From an uncultured Sellimonas sp. (lineage in GTDB: Bacteria > Bacillota > Clostridia > Lachnospirales > Lachnospiraceae), in contig CAJFMZ010000004.1 in assembly GCA_904393575.1 (NCBI GenBank), forward strand, positions 1-36,940: 36,940 bases of DNA, written 5' to 3'. This document shows, piece by piece, positions 9,541 through 18,144 of the stretch (the first letter of the stretch is position 1; each line of letters starts with the position of its first letter). The position numbers and the translations under genes are program-made. Under the pieces are notes generated by a model. It saw nothing but the letters and a program-made list of their open reading frames with translations, ran no database searches and was not told the origin of the DNA.

Positions 9541-9615
9541 AATTTTTCTTGTTTTTAGACTATTCCTATGAAAAATAAAGTAAAATCCCTCCATATCCAC
9601 TCATAATCCCCGGAT

Positions 9616-10626
9616 TCAATCTCTCCTGTGGAAGTAATCGGAATTTGTCCATAGAAAGAGCTGTTCTCCCAGCCGTCTATAATACTGATGGATATCTTGT
9701 TCCGATTCACAGCTTTGATATTCCACGATTTCACACCAGCTATGGTCGCAACGGGATAAAATTGTATAATGATATTGGCTTGTTCCCGTTCTCTCACTGA
9801 TCCAGTCCAGAAGCCTTGTGAAAAACTCTTCGTTCTCCATAGATCGAGGTTTTAAAAACAGTCTCTTCCCATTTTCCAGACAGATTTTCAATACTTCTTT
9901 TCCGCCATGATGCAGATCAGATAATCCAGATACTATCCCTGTGATCCTGCCAGGACCTTCTCCCTCAAAAAAGAGTTTCCCAATTTTATCATAATCTTCC
10001 TGAAACCACTGCATCACCTGTACATAATACTGAATCTGACTCTCCATACGATCCCGGATACATCGAATCAAAACCGGATAGTTATCTGCGATATGATAGA
10101 AAAACTCTTTACTTCCACATTGTTTGCAAAAGTCCTCATACTGCTCCTTCGCATCCACTCCCTTTAACATTCCCTTCTGTTTGCGGCCATGCATTTCCGC
10201 AATCAAGGTGCGGAGCGCAATGTTTTGCAGACGGACAGCCAGCTCATCCGCAAAATCTCTATATACGTTCGGAGTGATCTTCTCTTTCATAGTATTTAAC
10301 TGAAGTTTTAATTCCTCTATCCCTGTTATTAAAAAAGACTGATAAAATTCTGCAAAGAACAGTTTCGTCTCTCCTATGTTTCTGCGTATCTCATTTGACG
10401 GATCATTCCATTCTCTATATTCCACACGCAAGCTTCCCATGTAAGTCCCTTCTTTTCGCCCAAATATCTGCTCTTCCAGATATGCCTGAAAGGCAGAATA
10501 TCTCTTTTGAAGTTTCGCCACCAAATCTTCTCCTAAAAGCTGATCCCAGTATTGTTTTTTCTTATCATTGACTGGTTTTTCTTGATCATTTCTATAATCT
10601 CTTTCCCACAAATAAGTATCTTTCAT
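9616..10626 (-). pseudogene. Truncated class II lanthipeptide synthetase LanM (N-terminal dehydratase, DUF4135-type)
   Basis: ORF with LanM features (GRITGIVSGLSDLHHGGKEVLKICLENGKRLFLKPRSMENEEFFTRLLDWI...YYRRLGEQLFL) ending in WTNSDYFHRRD*, where the TDxHxEN catalytic motif is expected. ATG at 10626 has RBS GGAGGAATTT. Confidence 0.7.
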
Positions 10627-10637
10627 AAATTCCTCCG

Positions 10638-10668
10638 AAAAAAACAGGATGCTCACATGAACATCCTG
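10638..10668 (-). terminator. Hairpin/attenuator between precursor gene and lanM
   Basis: CAGGATGTTCATGTGAGCATCCTG followed by TTTTTTT on the minus strand. Confidence 0.7.
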
Positions 10669-10680
10669 CTTTATAAATAA

Positions 10681-10830
10681 TTAGCAACAGAAAATTGTTA
10701 AAAAGGATTCTCCAGCTGGATTAGTAAAACGCTCTATTGCTTTTGCCAATTCCAGATCTTGTATTCCGTTTATTTCTTTTAATTCGCTTTTTAAGTCTCC
10801 GGCAGTATACAAATACTCTTCTTGCTTCAT
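10681..10830 (-). CDS. Putative lanthipeptide precursor, 49 aa
   Basis: MKQEEYLYTAGDLKSELKEINGIQDLELAKAIERFTNPAGESFLTIFCC*; acidic leader-like N-terminus and Thr/Ser/Cys-containing C-terminus ending CC, directly before lanM. Below the length threshold of the ORF track. Confidence 0.65.
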   Translation of the reverse strand: MKQEEYLYTAGDLKSELKEINGIQDLELAKAIERFTNPAGESFLTIFCC

Positions 10831-12161
10831 ATTTCGTTTCTCCTTGCCTCTAATCTCCAAAATGTAATGGTTACTATAAATTCTCTTTCGCGGATCTGAT
10901 AAGAAAAGTCTCCTTCGTATTGACGGACAATCTTCTGTACACTTTTGATCCCATATCCATGCAGCTGATGATTTTGTTTATTAGTAATCAATTTTCCCTC
11001 TTGTTCTGACGGTCTGTCTTTGATACTGTTGGAAATGGTAAGATAAAGCATTTCAGATTTTCGTGTAATATGTATCTCAATCCACCGTCTATCGTCCTGA
11101 ATGTTCTCACAGGCTTCAATTGCGTTATCCAAAAGATTGCTGAATAGTGCGCAGATTTCCATATCCGAAAAAGGCAGTTCTCCAATTCGATCCGCTCGGA
11201 TGCGAAATTTGATCCCCTTTGACTCTGCTTTTGTCTTTTTCTGTTCCAGAAGTGTATCCAAAATTCCTATTTGAGTCCACATAGCCTTTTGGGATACCAA
11301 AATATCATCCGATAACTCGTTAAGATATGACATCAGCAGATCCCATTTTTTCTCCTGTCCATACTCACGCATAATCAGCAGATGATGCTTCATATCATGT
11401 GTCTGTATTCTGTTTTTTTCCATCATGATTTCCATTTCTTTTATATGATTCTTAGACAGTGTTCCCAGTTCCGACAGCATTTCATTTTCTGTTTTCAATA
11501 TTTGAAAACGATGAAAAAACACAAAAACACCTGCTGTCAACACACTCACAAACACCATCGAAACTGCCGCTCCCAGTCCTTGTGCTCTTCTGGCACCCGT
11601 TACCATATTCATCATTGTTGCCATGTAGATCCTCAAAATTCCTATAAATATGGCACAAAGGAGTGCAAGCGTCTTTCTGTCCCCTTTCAAAACCAAGTTT
11701 TTATCTTGCCATTTCAACAAAAGTAGAGCTACACCTGCTCTTGGTATCAAAAACAATACACATTGCACCATGGATTGTGAAAACTTATAAATCTCTTCCC
11801 AAAATTGTTTTCCGATTATTTCCATACTGATAAATCCGCAGAAAAAATCCATCAAAGCAAGAATTGTATAAAATAGAATAATGATTTCTATCTTAATTAA
11901 CATATTCTTTTTCTCTACAATCCAGGCACAGAGTAATGTAGATAAAATAATAAATACAAACATAGTACTAGAGAAAAAAAGAATTTTTCGATTGATCCCT
12001 AACAGGATGCCTGCCCCCAGAATATTCCCCCATACCAACACTTTCTGCCAATTCCGCAGATATTTCTTTTCCAGCACTGTCCGGTATAATACCTGATAGC
12101 ACATCCATACCTCACAGATGGAAAGCAGAATCAGTACTATGACGTGGATTTGCCGTTCCAT
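10827..12161 (-). CDS. AgrC/HPK10-like sensor histidine kinase (GHKL)
   Basis: Multi-TM N-terminus, THDMKHHLLIM H-box-like, FSNLLDNAIEAC N-box, HGYGIKSVQKIV G-box. Confidence 0.85.
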   Translation of the reverse strand: MERQIHVIVLILLSICEVWMCYQVLYRTVLEKKYLRNWQKVLVWGNILGAGILLGINRKILFFSSTMFVFIILSTLLCAWIVEKKNMLIKIEIIILFYTILALMDFFCGFISMEIIGKQFWEEIYKFSQSMVQCVLFLIPRAGVALLLLKWQDKNLVLKGDRKTLALLCAIFIGILRIYMATMMNMVTGARRAQGLGAAVSMVFVSVLTAGVFVFFHRFQILKTENEMLSELGTLSKNHIKEMEIMMEKNRIQTHDMKHHLLIMREYGQEKKWDLLMSYLNELSDDILVSQKAMWTQIGILDTLLEQKKTKAESKGIKFRIRADRIGELPFSDMEICALFSNLLDNAIEACENIQDDRRWIEIHITRKSEMLYLTISNSIKDRPSEQEGKLITNKQNHQLHGYGIKSVQKIVRQYEGDFSYQIREREFIVTITFWRLEARRNEI

Positions 12162-12901
12162 TCCCGTTCCCTCCAGTAATCATCAATTTTTTTCTTTGCA
12201 GCATCAATCCGGTATTGGTTCAGCTCAAGTTTGTAGTCTTCCTCCATGTAGATCATATTGTCCTGAATTCCCCGGACATTTCGGAGGCTGATAATATTAC
12301 TTCGATCTACAAGAAAAAATTCCTTACTGTCCAGCTTTTCCATTAACCTGCTCAAAGAAATCCGTTCTCTGAAGGTTCCCTGGAATGTCACATATTCTGC
12401 ATTTTTTCCCATCTTTTTCTTATGGATATAAATGATTTCGCGGAAATAAATTTTCTGCGGTTTTTCCTCCGGCTCATCCTCGCGTTTCAGCATCAGATAT
12501 TCATTTTTCTCTGCGCCCATCCGATACATGAGCTTTTCCAGAATCCGCGGCAGTCTTTCCTCCATCTGGGTTTTCAGGATATATTGGTCTGCCTCGATTT
12601 CATAGCTTTCCAGTGCAAATTCCGTATGGGACGTCAGGAACACAAGTCCACGATTCGGGTAGGTTTTCCGCAGAAGCCTTCCAAACTCAAGTCCGGTCAT
12701 TCCATTTCCTAGTTCGATGTCCACGAAAAAGATATCCCCTTCCTCTCCGTATTCCTTTGTCTTCGCATACTCCAGAAATGCTTCTCCCGATGGGAAAACC
12801 AGAAGTTGTGTACTCAGAAATCGGTCCGCTGTCTCTTTGATTTTGTCCCGAATCATATCCTGCATCCGTTTATCGTCATCTACAATTACAATGTTAAGCA
12901 T
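12137..12901 (-). CDS. LytTR-family response regulator (AgrA-like)
   Basis: MLNIVIVDDDKRMQDMI receiver domain; C-terminal IYFREIIYIHKKKMGKNAEYVTFQGTFRERISLSRLMEKLDSKEFFLVDRSNIISLRNV, a LytTR signature. Confidence 0.9.
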   Translation of the reverse strand: MLNIVIVDDDKRMQDMIRDKIKETADRFLSTQLLVFPSGEAFLEYAKTKEYGEEGDIFFVDIELGNGMTGLEFGRLLRKTYPNRGLVFLTSHTEFALESYEIEADQYILKTQMEERLPRILEKLMYRMGAEKNEYLMLKREDEPEEKPQKIYFREIIYIHKKKMGKNAEYVTFQGTFRERISLSRLMEKLDSKEFFLVDRSNIISLRNVRGIQDNMIYMEEDYKLELNQYRIDAAKKKIDDYWREREWNGKSTS

Positions 12902-13469
12902 GTGTCTCCTCCTTCAACAGCAGATAGTATTGATTATTGTTCACATCGTGAAAAACAGCTTCTCCATTCCGTATCTGAAGCCGGAAAGTATGTTCCCACA
13001 GTCCTTCCTCTCCATCTACGGCTATTTCCCTCCCGCAGTGATAAAGGGAGTCGCCTTCTTCCTGTTCATTCACTTTCCGTATGATATCCTCTACCGCCTC
13101 TGTGATCTTCATGGAATGGCGGGCCGGATTCCATCTGCCGAGCAGCCGGTTGATTCTTGTTTTGTTGACTACGATTTCTTTGCAGAATGCTTTTCGAAAC
13201 GCTTTTCTCACCTCCTTATCTGCTTCCAGCAGATCGAAGGCCCGCTCTGACTGGTCTTTGATATCCTCATAGGGAAATCCCAGCTCTCCATATACCCTCA
13301 TGTGGCAAAGCGCTTTTCGGAGATCCGCCTCTTCCTTCCGCTGTTCATACCGTCCAAGGAGCCACCGGATACTCTCCATCAGGATCTCCCGGCACAAGAA
13401 CGCATCGGTTCTGTAAAACCTTGAGACCGCCAGTTTGATTCCTTCGATTTCCACCTTACTGCACTTCAT
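12894..13469 (-). CDS. Hypothetical protein, first gene of the regulatory operon
   Basis: 191-aa ORF whose 3' end overlaps the response regulator start by 8 nt. Confidence 0.6.
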   Translation of the reverse strand: MKCSKVEIEGIKLAVSRFYRTDAFLCREILMESIRWLLGRYEQRKEEADLRKALCHMRVYGELGFPYEDIKDQSERAFDLLEADKEVRKAFRKAFCKEIVVNKTRINRLLGRWNPARHSMKITEAVEDIIRKVNEQEEGDSLYHCGREIAVDGEEGLWEHTFRLQIRNGEAVFHDVNNNQYYLLLKEETHA

Positions 13470-13517
13470 TCTTTTTCACTCCTGTTCCCTCTTCCCACTA
13501 TCTTTTGTCCCCTCAAA

Positions 13518-13586
13518 ATTGTACTACATTTCCCGATTTTTTTCGCCCTTCTGTCCTCGAAATCTCCATTTTTGTCCTCGAAATCT
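13518..13586 (-). promoter_or_regulatory. LytTR-type direct-repeat operator plus promoter
   Basis: Minus strand AGATTTCGAGGACA twice (13573-13586, 13552-13565), 21 bp apart; -10-like TACAAT at 13518-13523; expected -35 position reads GCGAAA. Confidence 0.7.
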
Positions 13587-13640
13587 TTGTTTTTCTTTCT
13601 ACTCTTTTGCTCTATTCCGCTCCTGCACAATGGATCAAAA

Positions 13641-13664
13641 GGGCGGAAGATCTGATCTTCCGCC
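13641..13664 (-). terminator. Rho-independent terminator
   Basis: GGCGGAAGATC/GATCTTCCGCC inverted repeat followed by TTTT on the minus strand. Confidence 0.6.
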
Positions 13665-13695
13665 CCCTGCTATGCCTGGATTCTGTTTTATTTTC

Positions 13696-13929
13696 CTAGC
13701 CGTTGATCATGAAGGATACGAGCTTGTCGATATCTTCCTTTTCATAGGCAATAATTTCCAGTTCCGGGATCTCACCGTTGGAAAAGATATTTGCCAGAGA
13801 TACGTATTGAGCCAGTTTGGATTTGAGATTCAGTCTGTCTCCCTCTCCTGTTACCAGTTCTACCTTTCCTTCACAGCTGTCCACTACTTTAAAAAATTTG
13901 TCGATATCCGTGATGTTCTGTACTTTCAT
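13696..13929 (-). CDS. Small hypothetical protein (77 aa)
   Basis: Intact ORF MKVQNITDIDKFFKVVDSCEGKVELVTGEG..., RBS-like AGGAG upstream, terminator downstream. Confidence 0.65.
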   Translation of the reverse strand: MKVQNITDIDKFFKVVDSCEGKVELVTGEGDRLNLKSKLAQYVSLANIFSNGEIPELEIIAYEKEDIDKLVSFMING

Positions 13930-13962
13930 CTGTGTTTCTCCTTTCTGTTTCTTGTTTGTCTT

Positions 13963-14799
13963 TTATATGATTGATTTGTCTGCAAGGACAATGTCCTTCT
14001 CCCTGATTTCAATTTTTTTCTCTTTCAAAAGGCGTCCTACCGCACGTTTGAATTCGTTCTTGCTCATCTCGAATTCGGCCCGGATCGTCTCCGGAGATGC
14101 CTTGTCCGTAAACGGGATCCGTCCACCGTGCTGCTCCATGTACTCCACAAGCCGCGCCGCATCCACATCCATCTGGATGAAGGCCTTTTCCCGGACGCTT
14201 AAATCCAGCTTTCCGTTGTCCTTCACTGCAGCTACTCTGGCACGGATCGTCTGTCCCGGACGGTAGTTGTGGTATACTTCCCGTTTTGGGATCAGTGCGG
14301 AATATTTTCCGTCCACCGCCACGAAGACGCCGAAGCGGTCGCTGAGTTCATAGACGATGCCCTCCACCATGTCATCTTTCTGGTACGGGGAATCGCAGGA
14401 CAGCTTTTCGTAAACCTTCATCGTCGCGCAGAGACGGCTGCTTTTATCAATATAGAGGCTGACCAGAACATGGTCTCCTTTTTTGACCGGTCTGGTCTGT
14501 TCCCGGAATGGAAGAAAGAGATCCTTTTCCAGCCCCCAGTCCAGGAAGGCTCCGTTCTTTCCGATATCCACCACTTCCAGGACCGCCAGCCCTCCCAGGG
14601 TGAGCTTTGGCTCATTGGTCGTTGCAATCAGCCGGTCTTTGGAGTCCTTGTAGAGAAAAACTTCCACCGGATCTCCCGGTTCAGCCCCTTTTGGCACCTG
14701 CTTTTTCGGAAGCAGCACATGCTCTTCTTCTGATCCCAGATATACCCCAAAATCCACTTCTTTTTCAATCGTCAATACTTGCTTTTCGCCCAATTTCAT
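13963..14799 (-). CDS. cvfB: CvfB-family S1 RNA-binding domain protein
   Basis: S1-like repeats (KNGAFLDWGLEKDLFLPFREQ; DRFGVFVAVDGKYSALIPKREV) and winged-helix-like C-terminus. Confidence 0.8.
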   Translation of the reverse strand: MKLGEKQVLTIEKEVDFGVYLGSEEEHVLLPKKQVPKGAEPGDPVEVFLYKDSKDRLIATTNEPKLTLGGLAVLEVVDIGKNGAFLDWGLEKDLFLPFREQTRPVKKGDHVLVSLYIDKSSRLCATMKVYEKLSCDSPYQKDDMVEGIVYELSDRFGVFVAVDGKYSALIPKREVYHNYRPGQTIRARVAAVKDNGKLDLSVREKAFIQMDVDAARLVEYMEQHGGRIPFTDKASPETIRAEFEMSKNEFKRAVGRLLKEKKIEIREKDIVLADKSII

Positions 14800-14813
14800 T
14801 CTTTTGTTCTCCT

Positions 14814-15527
14814 TTATGCTTTCAGCTCTACCACTGCGTATGGCTTTTTGTTTTCATCACACAGGGCGACCGTCGTCCCCCCGTCCGCTGCTTCTGTCAG
14901 CGGGTACAGCGTATCTCCGTAAAGCGCTGATTTTTTATATTCTACACGAAGTCTGGACACATCCGTCTCTTCTCCCTGTTCTTCCAGAAGTTCCACTGCC
15001 ATCTGTACATACCGGCAGTTATTGACGTGATGATTGGTGTCAATATGGTATTTCCGGACTTTAATAGGTTCTCCCGGTATTCCTTCCTTTGGCATCGGGA
15101 CTTTCCGGGAGGCATATTCCATCGGATAAGGCTCTTCCGTTCCATACCGGCTGATTTCCTCCTGGGATGGCTTTGCCGGGCGTCCGGACTCCAGATCCAT
15201 ATATACCCAGATGGAATTGGCATAGGCGATGACTTCTCCTTGCTCATCTTTCATGACGAAGTTCCTGTCCCCGAAGAATCCATGAAATTCCGTGGCCCAG
15301 GTAGCGGTCCTGATCTCTTCGCCCAGTGCGGGATACCGGTTGATTTCCACCTGCCAGGAGGAAAGTACCCAGGCTTTTTTCTTTTCTTCCAGATACCTGG
15401 TTCCTACGCCCAGATCTTCTGACTGGAAGATGCTTGCATCCTGAAATGTGTTGATGATTCCGGTCAGCGTCATGCATCCGTTGTCCGACACTTCGCTTAA
15501 CCTGACTCTTGTTTTGATTTCGTACAT
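14814..15527 (-). CDS. Acyl-ACP thioesterase
   Basis: Hotdog-fold features: WQVEINRYPALGEEIRTATW, DTNHHVNNCRYVQMAVE. Confidence 0.8.
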   Translation of the reverse strand: MYEIKTRVRLSEVSDNGCMTLTGIINTFQDASIFQSEDLGVGTRYLEEKKKAWVLSSWQVEINRYPALGEEIRTATWATEFHGFFGDRNFVMKDEQGEVIAYANSIWVYMDLESGRPAKPSQEEISRYGTEEPYPMEYASRKVPMPKEGIPGEPIKVRKYHIDTNHHVNNCRYVQMAVELLEEQGEETDVSRLRVEYKKSALYGDTLYPLTEAADGGTTVALCDENKKPYAVVELKA

Positions 15528-15539
15528 ACAATCCCTCTT

Positions 15540-16727
15540 TTATTTTTCCTTTTGTTCCGCAACAAAGCTTTTTTCCATTGTAATCACACACTGATAACGC
15601 TCGTCCAGATAGTGGATCTTTTCCATCACCCGATGCAGCAGCGCATTCTCCTCTTCTTTATCATACCCGTGAGGCAGCACCATGTCAAAGATCAGATTGA
15701 CCCGATGCTCTCCCGGTACCATGCGGAAGTCATGAATACTTGCCTCCGGAGCGGTCTCTTTCACAATTTTTTCCACCTTGTCCCGGACTTCGATGACATC
15801 CTGATTTTTCGTCTCAATCGGGTCCATGTGAATCAACAGGTAGATGCCAAGACGTTTTCTGGCATCCCGCTCGATCCGGTCGATAATCTCGTGGGATACT
15901 TCAATATTGACGTCATTTGGCACTTCCGCGTGAATGGACGCCATGCTTCGGCCCGGTCCGTAATTATGTACCAGCAGATCGTGGGTGCCGACAATGCCGT
16001 CGTAGGACTCCACGAATCTGGTGATCTCGTCAAAGGTCTCCTGTGGAACCGCTTCTCCGATCAGCGGCTCCAGCGTGTCTCTTGCGATGCCCACTCCGGC
16101 CCACATGACAACAAGTGCCACACCGATGCCGACAAATCCGTCAATGTTGATTCCTGTTACGCGGAAAAAAAGGACCGACAGAATGGTAGCGGTTGTCGTC
16201 ACCACATCTCCCATGGCATCCGCCGCCGTTGCCATCATAACTTTGGAATCAATCTTTTTTCCGAGTTTTCTGTTGAATGCCGCCATCCAGATCTTGACTC
16301 CGATAGACAGAATCAGGATCACAACAGATATGGTGTTGAAGGTGAGCACCTCCGGATTCCGGATTTTTCCGATGGCGTCTTTCAGAAATGTGAATCCCAC
16401 CTCCAGTACGATAAATGCCACAATCAGTGCGGCGATGTATTCGATCCGCCCGTGTCCGAAAGGATGTTCCTCATCGGCGGGCTTTTCCGCCATCTTGACC
16501 CCAACAAGGCCAATGATCGAGGAACCGGCGTCCGAAAGGTTGTTAAACGCATCCGCCGTAACGGAAATACTGTGAAGCATGATTCCTACGATCCCTTTTA
16601 CAAGAAAAAGAAATACATTGCAGAGGATGCCTACCACACTTGCCAGGACGCCATAGGCTGTCCGTACTGCAACAGTCTCTGTCTGCTCATAATTTTTTAC
16701 AAACCGTCTGATTAAAAATTCTGTCAT
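15540..16727 (-). CDS. Cation diffusion facilitator family transporter
   Basis: SVTADAFNNLSDAGSSIIGLVG, HPFGHGRIEYIAAL, ADAMGDVVTTTAT motifs. Confidence 0.88.
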   Translation of the reverse strand: MTEFLIRRFVKNYEQTETVAVRTAYGVLASVVGILCNVFLFLVKGIVGIMLHSISVTADAFNNLSDAGSSIIGLVGVKMAEKPADEEHPFGHGRIEYIAALIVAFIVLEVGFTFLKDAIGKIRNPEVLTFNTISVVILILSIGVKIWMAAFNRKLGKKIDSKVMMATAADAMGDVVTTTATILSVLFFRVTGINIDGFVGIGVALVVMWAGVGIARDTLEPLIGEAVPQETFDEITRFVESYDGIVGTHDLLVHNYGPGRSMASIHAEVPNDVNIEVSHEIIDRIERDARKRLGIYLLIHMDPIETKNQDVIEVRDKVEKIVKETAPEASIHDFRMVPGEHRVNLIFDMVLPHGYDKEEENALLHRVMEKIHYLDERYQCVITMEKSFVAEQKEK

Positions 16728-16769
16728 TTTGTTTTCCTTTCTCTTTCGTCCCAGGACAGTTTTCTTTTT

Positions 16770-17390
16770 TTATGATCCAAAGAAAAACCATTTCACCTTG
16801 AATTTTGAGGCTGCAGTCACCATCTCATATTCGTCATCTGTCAGGACGTTTTCCAACTGCTTTTTCCCGCGGTCCGGTACAACTGCATGGACGCTGTCGA
16901 TGAAGCAAAGGCTTGGATAGAGGACGCACCACCAGTTGTGCCCCTGGGCTTTCCCGATCTGAATCCGAAGCGCCTCGTAGGTTCCGGCGGGAAAGGTGAT
17001 GTCTCCGTATGTCTTTTCCGGAAATGCCGTCCACTCCAGGGATGCCCGTACCGGATAAGAGGCTCCCTCTTCCTTCAGTGTCTCCCTGGAAACCGCTTCG
17101 ATTTCGGAAAGATGGGAGCGGATAAAGGCTTTTGTCTGGTCAAGGCTTTCTGTATCCATCTGCTCTTCCATCCAGGATACCACTGCATCCTTTACCTTCA
17201 TCTTCAGCTTCTGGTCTCTGGTGCTGTCGCTGTTTGCCAGCACATGGAAGCGCAGCACCTCTTCTGCCATGTGCCTTTGTGTCTGTTCCATCTTTGCACT
17301 GACTGTCTCTGTGCGCCAGACACAGGCAGTCAGAATCAGGGAAATCATGACAGCTGCCGCTGCCATGATCCGGTTTCTTCGTCTGTTCAT
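16770..17390 (-). CDS. spoIIR: Stage II sporulation protein R
   Basis: RFHVLANSDSTRDQKLKMKVKDAVV...; NWWCVLYPSLCFID motif typical of SpoIIR. Confidence 0.9.
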   Translation of the reverse strand: MNRRRNRIMAAAAVMISLILTACVWRTETVSAKMEQTQRHMAEEVLRFHVLANSDSTRDQKLKMKVKDAVVSWMEEQMDTESLDQTKAFIRSHLSEIEAVSRETLKEEGASYPVRASLEWTAFPEKTYGDITFPAGTYEALRIQIGKAQGHNWWCVLYPSLCFIDSVHAVVPDRGKKQLENVLTDDEYEMVTAASKFKVKWFFFGS

Positions 17391-17448
17391 GATCCGTCAT
17401 CCTCCTGTCTTTTCCATGTTAACGGGAGTATTGCCGGATCGTCTGGAT

Positions 17449-18144
17449 TTATTCTGTTTTTTCCGGATTTTTATTCCGGCGGATCGTCTCAAGCACAGCC
17501 ATGGCCTGCTTGTCAATGTGTACGCCGATCTTCTCCTCGGCCTGTTCCTTCTCTCTGGACTCCAGGTAGGTGATCAGCTCTTTGTGTTCTTTGGAAATCT
17601 GCGGATGGAATTCCCGGTGCTTTAAGTATTCTACCCGGTACCGGTACATCTGTTCTCCCAGATTGTTGAGAAGCTGAATCAATCTCTGGTTATCCGTGGA
17701 ACGGTAAATGATATCATGGAAATGGACGTCTGCCTCTGCGGTTCTTGTCACATCGTCGGATGTGAGGGACCGTTCGAACTCCTCCGCCGCCTCCTTGAGC
17801 TCCTGGATCTGTTCTGTTGTGATCCTGTCGCAGCTCAGGCTGACTGCCAGAACTTCCAGTGCCCTTCTGACTTCCAGTACGTCACGCATGCTCTTTTCCG
17901 TGATTTCCGCTACCTCTGCTCCTCTTCTTGGAATCATCAGGACCAGCCCTTCCAGCTCCAGTTTCCGGATCGCTTCCCGGATCGGCGTGCGGCTCACTCC
18001 CAGCTTTTTGGCAAGCTGGACTTCCATCAGCCGTTCTCCCGGCTTTAACTCCCCCCGTAAAATCGCCTGTCGGAGTGTATTAAACACCACGTCCCGCAGC
18101 GGAAGATACTCATTCATTTCTGCTCCAAAATCTGCTTCCATCAA
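17449..18144 (-). CDS. GntR-family transcriptional regulator (FCD domain)
   Basis: VFNTLRQAILRGELKPGERLMEVQLAKKLGVSRTPIREAIRKLELEGLV wHTH with FCD-like C-terminus. Confidence 0.9.
   Translation of the reverse strand: MMEADFGAEMNEYLPLRDVVFNTLRQAILRGELKPGERLMEVQLAKKLGVSRTPIREAIRKLELEGLVLMIPRRGAEVAEITEKSMRDVLEVRRALEVLAVSLSCDRITTEQIQELKEAAEEFERSLTSDDVTRTAEADVHFHDIIYRSTDNQRLIQLLNNLGEQMYRYRVEYLKHREFHPQISKEHKELITYLESREKEQAEEKIGVHIDKQAMAVLETIRRNKNPEKTE

Noticed and set aside
10627-10656. Upstream start (MSILFFSEEF) of the LanM ORF
   Set aside because: That start lies within the terminator hairpin; ATG at 10626 has a good GGAGGAATTT RBS.
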